DNA from: Bacteroidota bacterium
GTDB lineage: Bacteria > Bacteroidota > Bacteroidia > AKYH767-A > OLB10
Assembly: GCA_016721435.1 (NCBI GenBank)
Contig: JADKIC010000014.1
Span: 1 to 64,000 of the forward strand
Direction: 5' to 3'
Length of the DNA: 64,000 nucleotides
Part shown: one piece after another, positions 47,553-58,163 of the stretch
Numbering within the stretch: the stretch's first letter is position 1
Layout: every line of letters begins with the position of its first letter
Position numbers and translations under genes: made by a program
The notes under the pieces: generated by a model
Database searches by the model: none
The model's input: only the letters and a program-made list of their open reading frames with translations
Told to the model about the DNA's origin: nothing

Positions 47553-48585
47553 ATGTATAGGATAGTTGGAGTACTGCTCTTCATTTCATTGCTATCAATA
47601 TTTCAGGCATGTAGTCCTGATGATAAGAATGAATCTAATGGTGATGGTGTAGCATTTTATATTCCGGATGGTTTTCCGGCACCGGTGTATAATTTTCAAA
47701 ATAATCCCATTACTCCTTCCGGCTTTGCATTAGGTCGTAAATTATTTTATGATCCCATTCTCTCTCGTGATAGTACTATTTCCTGGCTCTTGTCATCAGC
47801 AGTTTGTCGCTTTTGCTCATGCAGATCATACCTTGAGTCATGGTATAGATGGACTTCTGGGAACACGAAATTCACCAGCCTTATTCAATATAGCCTGGTA
47901 TCCGAGTTTTATGTGGGATGGAGGTGTAAACCACCTCGAGGTGCAACCACTCGCTCCAATTGCCAATCCGGTGGAGATGGATGAATCCATAGCAAACGTC
48001 ATTGTGAAATTGCAAAGAAGTCTGACTTATCAGGCGATGTATCAATCTGCCTTCGGAACAGATAGTGTGACAACCCAGTTGACGATGAGAGCTCTTGCTC
48101 AATTTATGGGGTCAATGATTTCTGCAAATTCGAAGTACGATAAATACCGTGAAGGAAAGGGGGCATTGTCTTCTCAGGAGTTGAATGGTCTTCAATTATT
48201 CAGAACCCATTGTGAGAGTTGCCATGCTGAACCGCTATTAACAGACATGCAGTTTAGGAATAATGGTCTTGATAACACATTTGATAGTGATCCGGGTAGA
48301 GCCAAGATTACAAATCTTCCTCAGGATTCAGGGTTGTTTAAAGTTCCTTCTCTTCGAAATATTACTTTAACTTATCCGTATATGCACGATGGCCGCTTTC
48401 AAAATCTAGGTCAGGTGTTGGATCATTACATGTCAGGGATCAAGCAAAGCACAACACTTGATCCACTGCTGAGTACCGGAGGTATTTCGTTGAATCCACA
48501 GGAGAAGAGCGATATCATCAGCTTTCTGGAAACGTTAACAGATCAAAAATTTATTAGCGACAAAAGATTTAAAGAGGTGCAATGA
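47553..48585 (+). CDS. Diheme cytochrome c peroxidase / MbnH-like protein, frameshifted
   Basis: A lipoprotein (LLSIFQAC lipobox) of the MauG/CcpA/MbnH group. The N-terminal heme motif is split by a frameshift near 47783: the text reads STISW in one frame and GSCHQQFVAFAHADH in the other, and restoring one base gives CGSCH. The second heme motif is CESCHAEPLL. FKVPSLRNI and YPYMHDG, typical of the second domain, are present. Joined length is about 344 residues. In MbnH the two hemes oxidise a tryptophan of MbnP. Its TGA overlaps the next ATG (ATGA), so the pair is translationally coupled. Confidence 0.9.
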
Positions 48586-49553
48586 AAAAATTGAAGAGTG
48601 TTTCAGCGATTTGTTTGATGCTTTTTTTTTCAATAACAGAAGTGTTCGGATGTGATATGTGTGGCTGCTTTATGGGTATTCTTCCCAGCGACAGAAGATC
48701 TTTTGTAGGGTCGTATTATCGTTATCGATCTTTCTCAGGCACTGCAGTTTCGGGATCTGCTGTCTTTCCTGATGGTCACCTTCGTTTGGCTCACACGGAT
48801 CATAACGGTGCCCCGATACCGACGGACGGATATGAGATTTACAGAGCACTGGAGCTTCGTGGCAGATACTACCTTCATCCTCGACTAGAAATGAATTTCG
48901 TCCTTCCTTATATGATGAACTCAGGATCTGAATCCGGGCAAAATTTTTCTGTGAATGGAATCGGCGATCTCAGTGTACTTACCGGCTGGCAGTTCATTGA
49001 TGAGGCTGCAACAGGAAGTTTCCGTCATCGTCTGTTAGTAGGTGGTGGGGTGAAACTGGCGACCGGAAATGAAAGTCAAAAGCAGGATGAAATCCGTCAT
49101 TCATTATTGGTACAATGTGGTACCGGAACGAATGATTTTTTGTTTTATTCCACCTACCAGCTGGCTTTTAAAAATCTGGGATTGAATCTAACCCCCTTGT
49201 ATAAAATCAACGGAAAAAATAAATTTAATGAACGCATCGATAACAGCAAAACGATTTCCGGAAGTATATTTTATAGACTAAATGCCGCGGAGAAGTTACA
49301 GTTCCTTCCTTCCCTGCAATCTTATTATGAATTTACAAAAGGTGTTTATGTCGGGGAAGCTTTACAGGAAAATACCCGGATGAACGTCTTGATGTGTGGT
49401 CCGGGCTTAGATGTTTACTGGAAGAATGTCGGATTTTCACTGTCAGCGCTCTATGCTTGTTATGAAGAAGAGAATAATAGCGGTTTGAACAGCAGACTTC
49501 GACTGATGTTTGGAGTAAATGTCTATTTTGACCAGTCTCGTTTCGTTTTTTAA
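48582..49553 (+). CDS. Outer-membrane barrel-like protein with CxxCxC motif
   Basis: A 323-residue exported protein. Directly after the signal peptide (MLFFSITEVFG) comes CDMCGCFMG, with cysteines at 24, 27 and 29, where a lipobox or a metal site could lie. The remaining part is beta-rich with strands resembling a porin-like transporter barrel (GSYYRYRSF, YYLHPRLEMNFVLPYMM, RHRLLVGGGVKLATG) and ends in Phe (YFDQSRFVF), as outer-membrane barrels do. Start overlaps the stop of the diheme gene. With MbnP- and MbnH-like neighbours a metal export or import role is the natural guess. Confidence 0.72.
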   Translation: MKKLKSVSAICLMLFFSITEVFGCDMCGCFMGILPSDRRSFVGSYYRYRSFSGTAVSGSAVFPDGHLRLAHTDHNGAPIPTDGYEIYRALELRGRYYLHPRLEMNFVLPYMMNSGSESGQNFSVNGIGDLSVLTGWQFIDEAATGSFRHRLLVGGGVKLATGNESQKQDEIRHSLLVQCGTGTNDFLFYSTYQLAFKNLGLNLTPLYKINGKNKFNERIDNSKTISGSIFYRLNAAEKLQFLPSLQSYYEFTKGVYVGEALQENTRMNVLMCGPGLDVYWKNVGFSLSALYACYEEENNSGLNSRLRLMFGVNVYFDQSRFVF

Positions 49554-49681
49554 GAGGAAATATATTCCGGTCTTATTGTGAATTCAGAATGATCGGGCTA
49601 TTAACACTGCGGTGTAGATAAGTACATTTCAGATGGAAGGGTATACTGACACAAGCTGAGTAGTTTTGAGAAATCCCCAAT

Positions 49682-52327
49682 ATGAAGCGGGTCGTCAGCT
49701 CATCCATTATTTCAGTTATTGTTTTACTACTTCTGGCTGGTGCTTTCTTTTATTTCCAGATCAAGAAGAACTTCAGTGCATCTGTATTCAAACTTATCCC
49801 CGGTGACGTGGCCTGGCTGGTTTCGGTTGAGCCACTTTCAGGAGATTTGCTACGGTTAGCCCAAACTTCCTTCTTCAATGGAAGTGATTCAGTAGCCCGT
49901 TTGAAGGATTGGAAATCTACCCTTGTCACATTTGATTCTCTATGCAGGAAGGATGAGCTATTATTGAAAGCTTTCGATAAAACAACTTTGATAATTAGTG
50001 GCCACGTTACCGGACCATCTTCCTATGAGCTGATGTTTTTTTGCGAACCGGAGGGAGGTCTGCCTGAAAATATGGAAGCCTTGCTCAGAAAAGTACTAAT
50101 GGTAAAAGGAGAACCTTTGCTTCGAAATTTTAATGGTACAGAAATTCAGGAACTTTCATTGTCCTCAGAAGAGATATTTTCCTGGGCAATTGTCGGTGGT
50201 GTTTTTGTTGGAAGTACAGCCTCTTACTTAGTGGAAGATGCAATTCGGCAGCTAAAAAATGATGCAACTACTTCACCGGCTTTGGCTTTGGAAGAACATC
50301 TCGCTGCTGATCAAACCGGTTTGTTGGTGGCCTATCGTTATTCCGCATTTTCTAAGTGGTTGAAAATACAAACCAATTCTACCGCAAATGTCAGTATGCA
50401 GGAGGTAGAAAGACTAGGCAACTGGACATTTTTACATATGGAGCTGCGTTCAAATATTATAGCATTTAAAGGGGAAACGTTTGCCCTTGATTCTACCTCA
50501 TTTCTTGAAAATTTCGATAATCAGCGACCGGTAGAACGTAAGTTGATGGATTGGCTTCCAGCTAAAACTGCTGCGACTATCATTTGGGGAATGAGTGATC
50601 CGGAGGTGTTTTTAAAGTCCGTTAGACAAGGCGCTAACCTTAAAAGTACTTCTACTGCTGTCTCTGAATATGCCATTCATTTTAAAGGATGGATCGGAAA
50701 TGAGATTGCATTATTAGTAACTCAGCCTGCAGTGAGCCTCAGTGACAATAATTTCCTTGCGCTAATCAGTGTAAAAGACTCTGTGAATTGTCATAAGTCA
50801 CTGGCAAAATTAGCAGGTCCCGCCCCGGAAGCGGTTGAACTTTATAACGGGTATGCTATACGATATATTGAAAAGAAAGCAGTACTGGAAGGGGTTTTTG
50901 GCTCATTGTTTAAAAGAGTCAGCAGGTTTTATTTTACTACGATTAATCATCATATTGTAATTGGCAATCAGGCCTCCGTGCTAAGAGCATATATCAATGA
51001 TATGAAAACCGGAAACCTACTGATAAAGGACGAGCGATTTCGTTCTTTGTCCGTTCATATTCCAAAAAGCGGAAATCTTTTTTTCTATGCGGGTATTCCA
51101 CAGTCTACACGTATTTTTAAAAGTGTTGCCTCACCTTCCCTCACCACCTGGTTGGAAAAGGAGGGTGATTTTTTGGGGAATTGGAATGGAATAACTTTTT
51201 CAATTGAAAATAGCAATGGTGTTTATAAAACTTCCTGTTGCCTGGGGTATTTCAATAAATTGAATAACGGTCCTCAGTTATTGTGGAATGCGAAACTGGA
51301 TACGAGCATTGCCGCCGGACCTTTTTTTCCGGCAGGTGCGAAAGGGTTGATTTTTGCTACTGATGTTAATAATACTTTGTATGCCTATGAGGCTTCCGGC
51401 GATTTAATTTGGAAAAAGAAGCTGGAAACGCCTCTTTTAAGTGAGGTGACTGCAATCGATTATTTTAATAGTGGAGGTCATCAGTACCTCTTCAATACAC
51501 ATTCTTTTATTTATCTCCTGGATTCAACGGGTAATAATACCGGCAATTATCCATTTCGATTGCCGGCAGAAGCTTCCACGGGATTGAGTTTGGCAAAGGG
51601 AGATAAATCCGGAAGTGAGAGCATTTTAATTCCCTGCAAGAACCTGCGATTATATGCTTATGCTCTTACCGGTAAGCCCCTGGCCGGATTCGCACCCATG
51701 AAATTGCCGGGAATAATTACTCAACCGGTCTATTTTAATGGCAGCCGACAGCGATTAGTTCTTTTGGAAGAAAGTGGACTTTGCTTCGTAACGGATATTC
51801 ACGGTCAACGGTTATTTACTGTGAAAGGAACAATTGTACTTCGCAGTAGGAGTAAATTCTTTAGTTCCATTGATGGTTCTCAGCTACTTTCCTTTATTTC
51901 TGAGGAGGGCAAATGGATGGAAATAGATAGTTTAGGGGAACTGAAAAGCATAGTAGTACAGGGAGCAGGTGATACCATTTATAGCTCGACTTCAATTGAT
52001 TTGAATGGTGATTCGGAGAACGATTTAATTGTTGCCGGAAGTGAAGGAGTAAAAGCGACTACTATTGATGGCGTCTCGCTCTTTAAATATAATAATGGTA
52101 GCACCTTTGAAAAAGTAGGGGTGATGAAGTCAGGTTCCAAGGTGAGTATTTTGGCCCTTAGTCAAAATTCAGTTTTTTTGTTCAACCGGGATGGTACATT
52201 GGCAGAAGGATTTCCGCTCCAGGGGATTGATATTCCGGAATTGGCCTCAGCTCAAAATAAGGAGGATTACTTTTTGTTGAAGGAAAGCTCGGATGTAATT
52301 AGTTTGTATTTGGTACCCGGGAATTAA
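49682..52327 (+). CDS. Large membrane-anchored protein, DUF3352-like with beta-propeller tail
   Basis: An 881-residue protein with a single N-terminal membrane helix (IISVIVLLLLAGAFFYFQI). The next 500 residues contain FKLIPGDVAWLVSVEP, a SLYR- and VIGNQASVLRAYIND-type pattern resembling DUF3352. From about residue 535 come repeated blades with ATDVNNTLYAYEASGDLIWKK, YLLDSTGNNTGNYPF and GVKATTIDGVSLFKY, typical of PQQ-like or FG-GAP propellers. Such fusions may sense or scaffold at the envelope, but the role is unknown. Intact frame, and not linked to neighbours by close spacing. Confidence 0.65.
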   Translation: MKRVVSSSIISVIVLLLLAGAFFYFQIKKNFSASVFKLIPGDVAWLVSVEPLSGDLLRLAQTSFFNGSDSVARLKDWKSTLVTFDSLCRKDELLLKAFDKTTLIISGHVTGPSSYELMFFCEPEGGLPENMEALLRKVLMVKGEPLLRNFNGTEIQELSLSSEEIFSWAIVGGVFVGSTASYLVEDAIRQLKNDATTSPALALEEHLAADQTGLLVAYRYSAFSKWLKIQTNSTANVSMQEVERLGNWTFLHMELRSNIIAFKGETFALDSTSFLENFDNQRPVERKLMDWLPAKTAATIIWGMSDPEVFLKSVRQGANLKSTSTAVSEYAIHFKGWIGNEIALLVTQPAVSLSDNNFLALISVKDSVNCHKSLAKLAGPAPEAVELYNGYAIRYIEKKAVLEGVFGSLFKRVSRFYFTTINHHIVIGNQASVLRAYINDMKTGNLLIKDERFRSLSVHIPKSGNLFFYAGIPQSTRIFKSVASPSLTTWLEKEGDFLGNWNGITFSIENSNGVYKTSCCLGYFNKLNNGPQLLWNAKLDTSIAAGPFFPAGAKGLIFATDVNNTLYAYEASGDLIWKKKLETPLLSEVTAIDYFNSGGHQYLFNTHSFIYLLDSTGNNTGNYPFRLPAEASTGLSLAKGDKSGSESILIPCKNLRLYAYALTGKPLAGFAPMKLPGIITQPVYFNGSRQRLVLLEESGLCFVTDIHGQRLFTVKGTIVLRSRSKFFSSIDGSQLLSFISEEGKWMEIDSLGELKSIVVQGAGDTIYSSTSIDLNGDSENDLIVAGSEGVKATTIDGVSLFKYNNGSTFEKVGVMKSGSKVSILALSQNSVFLFNRDGTLAEGFPLQGIDIPELASAQNKEDYFLLKESSDVISLYLVPGN

Positions 52328-52398
52328 TACTGAATGTATATTTGATTTATTAGTATATTTGGATAGTATTGCTTTTAGATACATTAAAAAGCAACTGT

Positions 52399-52707
52399 AT
52401 GAGTAAATTATCATTCTTCTATAATGCTAAGGTCGTTTATTCAACGAGCTTAAAGGCGTTGAAAAGGAGAGAGTATAAAATCATCAGTTTTGATGAAGAA
52501 GAAGGCATTATTAAGGCCCGATCAAAAAAAGGTGTTTTAAGACCCGAGGTTACTGTTGAAATTAAAATCAGCAAGCTCAACGATAATCATACAAACATTG
52601 ATATTCAATCTAAATTTAAGAAGACATGGTTGAGTGCAGATGGTTATGAAGCAAAGGAAGAGAACAAGTTAATTAATACCCTTTATAAATTATTTGAACA
52701 TTCATAG
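52399..52707 (+). CDS. Small protein of unknown function
   Basis: A 102-residue protein with no signal peptide, mixed alpha/beta (MSKLSFFYNAKVVYSTSLKALKRREYKI ... ending LINTLYKLFEHS). The start at 52399 is used rather than 52369, since the earlier codons lie in AT-rich sequence that resembles an upstream leader. The pattern of alternating strands (IISFDEEEGIIKARSK; VTVEIKISKLNDNHTNIDIQS) suggests a single small alpha/beta domain of the steroidogenic or polyketide cyclase-like type. No family assignment can be supported. Confidence 0.6.
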   Translation: MSKLSFFYNAKVVYSTSLKALKRREYKIISFDEEEGIIKARSKKGVLRPEVTVEIKISKLNDNHTNIDIQSKFKKTWLSADGYEAKEENKLINTLYKLFEHS

Positions 52708-52839
52708 TATATTTTTTTTGTGTGACCCTTTAATCCTGTAGAAGGAACTCCTTGAACCATTATGCTTTGAACAGAGCTAAGATGCGATCAGTTTCAGGTA
52801 AAACTTCATGAAAAATTATCCGGTAAGGGTAGCAAAAAA

Positions 52840-52872
52840 AAAAGCCGCCTCCGGGTAGAAGGCAGCTTTAGT
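52840..52872 (-). terminator. Terminator of the ompA-like gene
   Basis: AAAGCCGCCT and AGGCAGCTTT form a ten-pair stem with one mismatch. A run of nine or ten A on the left becomes T on the minus strand, where the gene ending at 52891 is read. Confidence 0.8.
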
Positions 52873-52890
52873 AAGTCTTTATGGTAATCT

Positions 52891-54411
52891 TTATTCTATT
52901 GTGAAATCCACTCTCCTGTTCATCGGATTTAATGAAGTGGCCATAGGATCTTTTTCACCTTTAGTTTCAGTAATGATACGGGTGGCCTCAATTCCATATT
53001 GTTTAATCAGTTGGTCACGCACATTATCGGCACGTCGCTGACCTAATTTAATATTTTCATTTTCACTGCCACGAACATCACAGTTGCCGGTTACCTTAAT
53101 ATTAATGTTGGGGTTGGCCTTCATAACTTTCGCAATTACAAGAATTCGATCGTGGTAATTGGATTTTACGGTAGCTGATCCCAGATCAAAGAAAACAGAA
53201 GGTAAATAACCTACACCATTTTTTCCACTGGATCCGCTTTTCCCGTCTACACCAATATTATCTTTTCCAAAATCGCCAGGAGCTGCAACTGTAATTCCCT
53301 GGAAATTCACCAAAGTACCTGCACCGGTACCAGGCTCCAGATCGCGACTATCAGGTACTCCATCACCGTCAGTATCTGATTCCTGACCATTCGCATCTAC
53401 CTTCGCACCTTTAGGAGTAAACGGATCGGCATCTTTGCTATCAGGAACACCGTCACTGTCGGTATCTACAGAGGTGCCATCTCCGTAAACTTTCGATCCT
53501 TCAACAGTACTGTTATCTTTATCAAATAAATCGGATACTCCGTCTTTGTCCTTGTCTCCCGAAAGTATATCGATCTTCTCTTTGATATCTGCCAGATCAT
53601 TATAAACGATCTCCATAGGATTCACCCACTCCATCGGTTTATTTTTCTTTCCGAATGTATAATTTACTGCGGCATTTAGCATCACGTAATTATCAAACTC
53701 AGAATATGTCTTGACAGTCGCATCCACATCGTCTGTAAATGTTTTATAGTATTCAAAGGCCAGACCAATATCAAATTTATTGATCTTATACTTGAATCCC
53801 AGACTTACGGGAATCATTAACTCTGTAATGTTCCCCGATTTTCTTAATAGAATAGAATTGGATGAATCCGATTTTACTTCAGCATCGAAATTGAAGAATC
53901 CGATTCCTAGAGTAGCCACCATGTGGAAATTCTTATTTCTATTCAGGAAAGAAATATTTCCAAAATTGTAAGTCATATCCAATGTACCTTGCGTTAACGG
54001 GCTTTCGTATTTTACCGCATACAATTTACCATCTCCGGAGCCGGGAAACTGAATAGCTTCGTAAGTCACAGAATCCAGATATTCCTCATCATTGCCTGAA
54101 AAACCAGACATCATTCCCCGCACTCTAAGTCCGATGGAATGTGAAACCTGATGATGTATCTGAAGTCCAAAGGCGGGCTTAACAAAACCCTGATCCAGAA
54201 ATCGATTATTATTTTGGGCTCCCTTCAATAAATCACCTAGTAAATGACTTACACCAAAGGTTAAACCAACAGACCAGCGATCGTAGTCTTGTTTTTTAGG
54301 TAAGCCATAATTACTACCGGAAGTACTGCTACCGCTTTCTGTTTGGGCTTGCACTTGCACTATTTGAATAAATGCCAGCAAAGTAATAAGAAGTAAGCTT
54401 TTGATTTTCAT
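52891..54411 (-). CDS. OmpA-family outer-membrane protein with TSP3 repeats
   Basis: A 506-residue envelope protein with signal peptide (LLLITLLAFIQIVQVQAQ). About 230 residues of N-terminal barrel-like strands are followed by a coiled segment. TSP3-type calcium-binding repeats come next (DKDKDGVSDLFDKDNS, DTDSDGVPDSKDADPF, DTDGDGVPDSRDLEPG). The last 110 residues form the OmpA peptidoglycan-binding domain, including VTGNCDVRGSENENIKLGQRRADNVRDQL, which holds the conserved Asp and Arg. It probably links outer membrane to cell wall. The frame is intact. Confidence 0.92.
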   Translation of the reverse strand: MKIKSLLLITLLAFIQIVQVQAQTESGSSTSGSNYGLPKKQDYDRWSVGLTFGVSHLLGDLLKGAQNNNRFLDQGFVKPAFGLQIHHQVSHSIGLRVRGMMSGFSGNDEEYLDSVTYEAIQFPGSGDGKLYAVKYESPLTQGTLDMTYNFGNISFLNRNKNFHMVATLGIGFFNFDAEVKSDSSNSILLRKSGNITELMIPVSLGFKYKINKFDIGLAFEYYKTFTDDVDATVKTYSEFDNYVMLNAAVNYTFGKKNKPMEWVNPMEIVYNDLADIKEKIDILSGDKDKDGVSDLFDKDNSTVEGSKVYGDGTSVDTDSDGVPDSKDADPFTPKGAKVDANGQESDTDGDGVPDSRDLEPGTGAGTLVNFQGITVAAPGDFGKDNIGVDGKSGSSGKNGVGYLPSVFFDLGSATVKSNYHDRILVIAKVMKANPNINIKVTGNCDVRGSENENIKLGQRRADNVRDQLIKQYGIEATRIITETKGEKDPMATSLNPMNRRVDFTIE

Positions 54412-54502
54412 TCAAGCTGCTTTTTAGATTTATGATGCAATATTAAATAAAGATTAGTTATCTCCCTAATTTTAAAGCATTAAGATACCAATAATCTGTT
54501 CA

Positions 54503-55147
54503 TTAGATACTGATATTCTGCACTTTCAGAGGATGGTCGACCAAAAGTAAATCAAGTATAATCCTTAAATGGGAAGGATTGTTGACGAAATCAATTTCAT
54601 CAGACTCAAGTATTATAACTTTTTGGTTTTTAATTGATTGAAGATGACTTAGATAGGATGCGCTGATTTTGTCAAGATAATCAGCCGGTATTTCCTTCTC
54701 AAATGACCGCCCTCTTTTTTTGATGTTACTGAGCAGCGTTTCTGTTTTTTTATGAAGATAGAGGATTAAATCAGGTTTATGCAATGTAGGGTTGATCAAT
54801 TCATAAAAAGTATTAAATAGCTCCAGTTCAGCACCACTTAGCGTTACTTTCGCGAAAAGCATACTTTTTTCAAAAAGATAATCACTTATTAAAACGGTAT
54901 TGTTTTTTTGAGCTTCAGCCTGATGTCTTTTTATTTGGCGATACCTCTCAGCCAGAAAGGACATTTCAAGTGGAAATGCAAATCGCTCGGGTTGCTCGTA
55001 AAACTGGGATAAAAAAGTATTGTCAGCAAATTGTTCAAGCACCAGATCGGTATTGTATTTATTGGCCAGAATCTTAGCCAATGATGTTTTTCCCGCTCCG
55101 ATATTACCTTCAATAACGATGTAAGAATAGGGGTAGAGTTGTTTCAT
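54503..55147 (-). CDS. Deoxynucleoside kinase
   Basis: A 214-residue dNK-type kinase that phosphorylates deoxynucleosides for salvage. The P-loop is GNIGAGKTSL at residues 14-23. VLEQFADN near residue 36 carries the substrate-binding glutamate. SFLAERYRQ and the ISDYLFEKSMLFA (DR-like) segment are present, then the lid RGRSFEKEI near residue 145. Its ATG overlaps the folK stop (ATGA at 55144-55147), so the two are translated together. Specificity (dA, dG or dC/dT) is not determined. Confidence 0.9.
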   Translation of the reverse strand: MKQLYPYSYIVIEGNIGAGKTSLAKILANKYNTDLVLEQFADNTFLSQFYEQPERFAFPLEMSFLAERYRQIKRHQAEAQKNNTVLISDYLFEKSMLFAKVTLSGAELELFNTFYELINPTLHKPDLILYLHKKTETLLSNIKKRGRSFEKEIPADYLDKISASYLSHLQSIKNQKVIILESDEIDFVNNPSHLRIILDLLLVDHPLKVQNISI

Positions 55148-55641
55148 TGGTTTTCCGAATCAAAAATTTCAACTTTTCCCTGGTCTGTGCAGTTGTTGAG
55201 TAGTTGTTGTAAAGTTACTCCGTAAATCGGATGAGGAAAGTCATTATAGATCTCACAAAGTGGAATTAATGTAAATCGCCTTGAGGCAATTCCGGGGTGA
55301 GGTATTTGAAGATTATCATCGGCATATACCAAATCATCAAAGAACAGCAAATCCAGATCTATAGTTCGAGGCCCCCACTTTTCTAAACGTTCTCTTTTTA
55401 ATTTTTGCTCAGCTTCTAATAATTTATTTAGCAATTCAGTAGGAATTAAGTTGGTTTTAATACTGATTACTTTATTCAAAAAATCCGGCTGATCTGTTTT
55501 TCCCCAGGCTGTACTTTGGTAGGTTTTTGAAGTTAATTCAATGCTTGAGGCGAAAGTTTTTATACAAGCCTCCGCTTCCGTCAAATTATTTAACCGGTCC
55601 CCCAAATTGCTTCCTAAAAGAATTATGGCTAAATGATTCAT
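55144..55641 (-). CDS. folK: 2-amino-4-hydroxy-6-hydroxymethyldihydropteridine pyrophosphokinase
   Basis: Transfers pyrophosphate to the pterin in folate synthesis. At 165 residues it has LLGSNLGDR at the start and WGKTDQPDFLN. The signature WGPRTIDLDLLFFDD lies near residue 90 and PHPGIASRRFTLIPL follows. All are the usual HPPK motifs. The frame is intact. It heads an operon with the deoxynucleoside kinase, an arrangement I associate with Bacteroidota. Confidence 0.95.
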   Translation of the reverse strand: MNHLAIILLGSNLGDRLNNLTEAEACIKTFASSIELTSKTYQSTAWGKTDQPDFLNKVISIKTNLIPTELLNKLLEAEQKLKRERLEKWGPRTIDLDLLFFDDLVYADDNLQIPHPGIASRRFTLIPLCEIYNDFPHPIYGVTLQQLLNNCTDQGKVEIFDSENQ

Positions 55642-55828
55642 GCCTCAAAGATAATTTCAATTCGGAAGAAATGAGCCGATTTAATTAGCTGATCGGTAAA
55701 TTTTCTTCTAGAATCCCGTAAGGTACAAAGTTCAGTTTGAAGCGTTAGAAATAGTTGATAAAAAGACAATACTGGTAAAAAAAAGTAATCAAGTATCGCA
55801 TACATTTATCCCATAAATTCAATCGAAT

Positions 55829-58163
55829 ATGAGGAAAAATTGTTGGTATAAATTATTCACCTTTCTTTTAACGATTATGCCATTTTTAATGCAAGGGCAA
55901 GAGATGCTGGGTATCAGAAGTTCTAATTATGCCGGTTTGCAGGGGCTGGGCATTAATCCTTCATCAATGATTGATTCCAGGTTAAAATGGGATATAAATA
56001 TAATCACTGTGGGTGTAAGTCTTGAAAATGATTATTTATTTATTCCACGAAAGAAGTTGAATTTTTTGGTATAAATAATCTAGTGAATCAAATAGAGAAA
56101 GAAGGTTATTTGGATGATTTCGACCGCACAGACAATAATCTCTATTTTTCAACAGCAGTAATGGGACCCTCTCTGATGTTCCCTGTAACGAGGAAGCATT
56201 CTTTTGCTTTGACCAGTCAATTCAGAGCAGCTATAAGTTGCAATGGACTATCGCCGGAAGGAGCTAAATATGCTTTTGAAGAATTTGGTTTTGATCCTTT
56301 GCATTTTATCAATACCAAAAGATTGTATGATATTTCCGGAGTAGAATTCAATACAATGGCCTGGGCTGAATATGGGCTTAGTTATGCTACACTTCTCCAC
56401 GAAACGGATAAGAATGCTATCAAAGGTGGGCTTACATTGAAATTATTGCAGGGTATTGGCGGAGGTTATGTAGAGAATGTTAGGGGTGATTTCAATGTAT
56501 TGAACGATGAGGATATGTTGTTTAGTCCGTTGAGTTTAAATTATGGACGTACCAATTACAACACATTTGAAAATGTTGGCGGCTTAAATGATTTTATGAA
56601 CGGATATGGTTTTGCCTGGGACCTTGGTTTTACCTATGAATGGCGTAGGGAGCCTTCCCTCTATAAAATGGAAATGGATGGAGAAAGGTTGGTGGATATG
56701 GAGCAGAACAAGTATGATGTAAAATTGGGTATCTCCGTTATAGATATTGGAAGTATTTTATACAACCGTAATGCAAATACCTTTAACCTGTCCGCCGATA
56801 GTGCATTTTATCCAAATTGGGATAACGATGAGTTTGCAGACAACTGGGACTTTGACTATTCTATGTCGGAAATTTTTTATGGGGACAGACTTGCTTCACT
56901 TCGTTCGAATCATTTCAGAATGAAACTTCCGGGTGCACTCAGCATTCAGGCGGATTTCCGATTAAATGATATATTTTTTATAAATACTACCGTTATTCAA
57001 AGTTTGCGCAATAAAGATAAAGGTGTCGACCGGCCGAGTATCTATTCCATTACTCCTCGTTATGAAACCAGATGGCTGGAAGTTGCATTGCCCATTTCCT
57101 TTATTGATTATGAAGCTAAAACATTGCGTACTGGATTGGCATTGTACCTTGGCGCATTTTGGATTGGAAGTGATAAACTGGGTTCGTTGCTCGGATTTTC
57201 TGATGTTTATGGTGCTGATATTTATGCTTCATTTAAATATAGTATTCCCTGGTCAAATCCATTGGACAGAGATAAGGATAAAGTTTCTGATCGAAAGGAT
57301 AAGTGTATCGAGGTTCCGGGATTGTTTAAATTTTCAGGTTGCCCTGATCGTGATGGCGATGATATTGAAGATAGCAGGGATACCTGTCCCGATATTCCCG
57401 GCTTGCCTGAGTTCAATGGCTGTCCGGATCGCGACCATGATAAGATTCAGGATCGTCTGGATGCATGTCCTGATGATTCAGGCGCAGTGGAATTTGACGG
57501 TTGTCCCGATCGTGATGGGGATAAAATTATCGACCTCCGTGACTCCTGTCCGGACTTACCGGGTGTAGAAGAATTTTCGGGCTGCCCTGACCGTGATGGT
57601 GATAAGATTATTGATCCCAAGGATGATTGTCCCGATCAACCCGGAGTTCTCCTATATAATGGTTGCCCTGATACCGATGGAGATAGCATTCCCGATCCTT
57701 TAGATCGTTGTCCGCTTGTTCCGGGTATACGAACACTTAATGGGTGTCCCGAAGAAGTGAAAGCTGTGAAGATGGAATCCGTTGCGCCGCAACCAGCAAC
57801 ATTGACTGCAGAAGAGCAAGAGATCATCAACACCGTATTTAAAACCTGCAATTTGAAACGGGAAAGGCAATAATTAAACCGGTTTCCTTTACTTCCATGG
57901 ATGCACTTGCTCAATTAATGAAAACCAAAACCGGTTTCAAGCTTATCATCGAAGGTCATACGGATAATGTAGGGGCAGCAGCCTATAACCTTAGTCTTAG
58001 CAAGAAGAGAGCAAAAGCAGCAAAGGATTATTTGTCAGGAAAAGGAGTGGAGGAAAGCCGCATCACTACTAACGGATATGGATTAACTAAACCGATCTCC
58101 ACGAATAAAACACCGGAAGGAAGAGCTCAAAACCGAAGGGTGGTGTTTACGATTGTTCAATAG
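55829..58163 (+). CDS. DUF5723 barrel, TSP3 repeats and OmpA domain, frameshifted
   Basis: The complete version of the gene that is broken at 2140-3610. It has a signal peptide (LLTIMPFLMQGQ), an N-terminal SNYAGLQGLGINPSSM and a DUF5723 barrel through GSLLGFSDVYGADIYASF. About six TSP3-like repeats follow, of the type CPDxDGDxIxDxxDxCPDxPG (residues about 478-640). The C-terminal OmpA domain has FETGKAIIKPVS, EGHTDNVGAAAYNLSLSKKRA and GYGLTKPI. Frameshifts near 56065 and near 57850 are needed; the correct frames read VEFFGINNLV and NLQFETGKAI. Joined length is about 777 residues. Confidence 0.88.
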
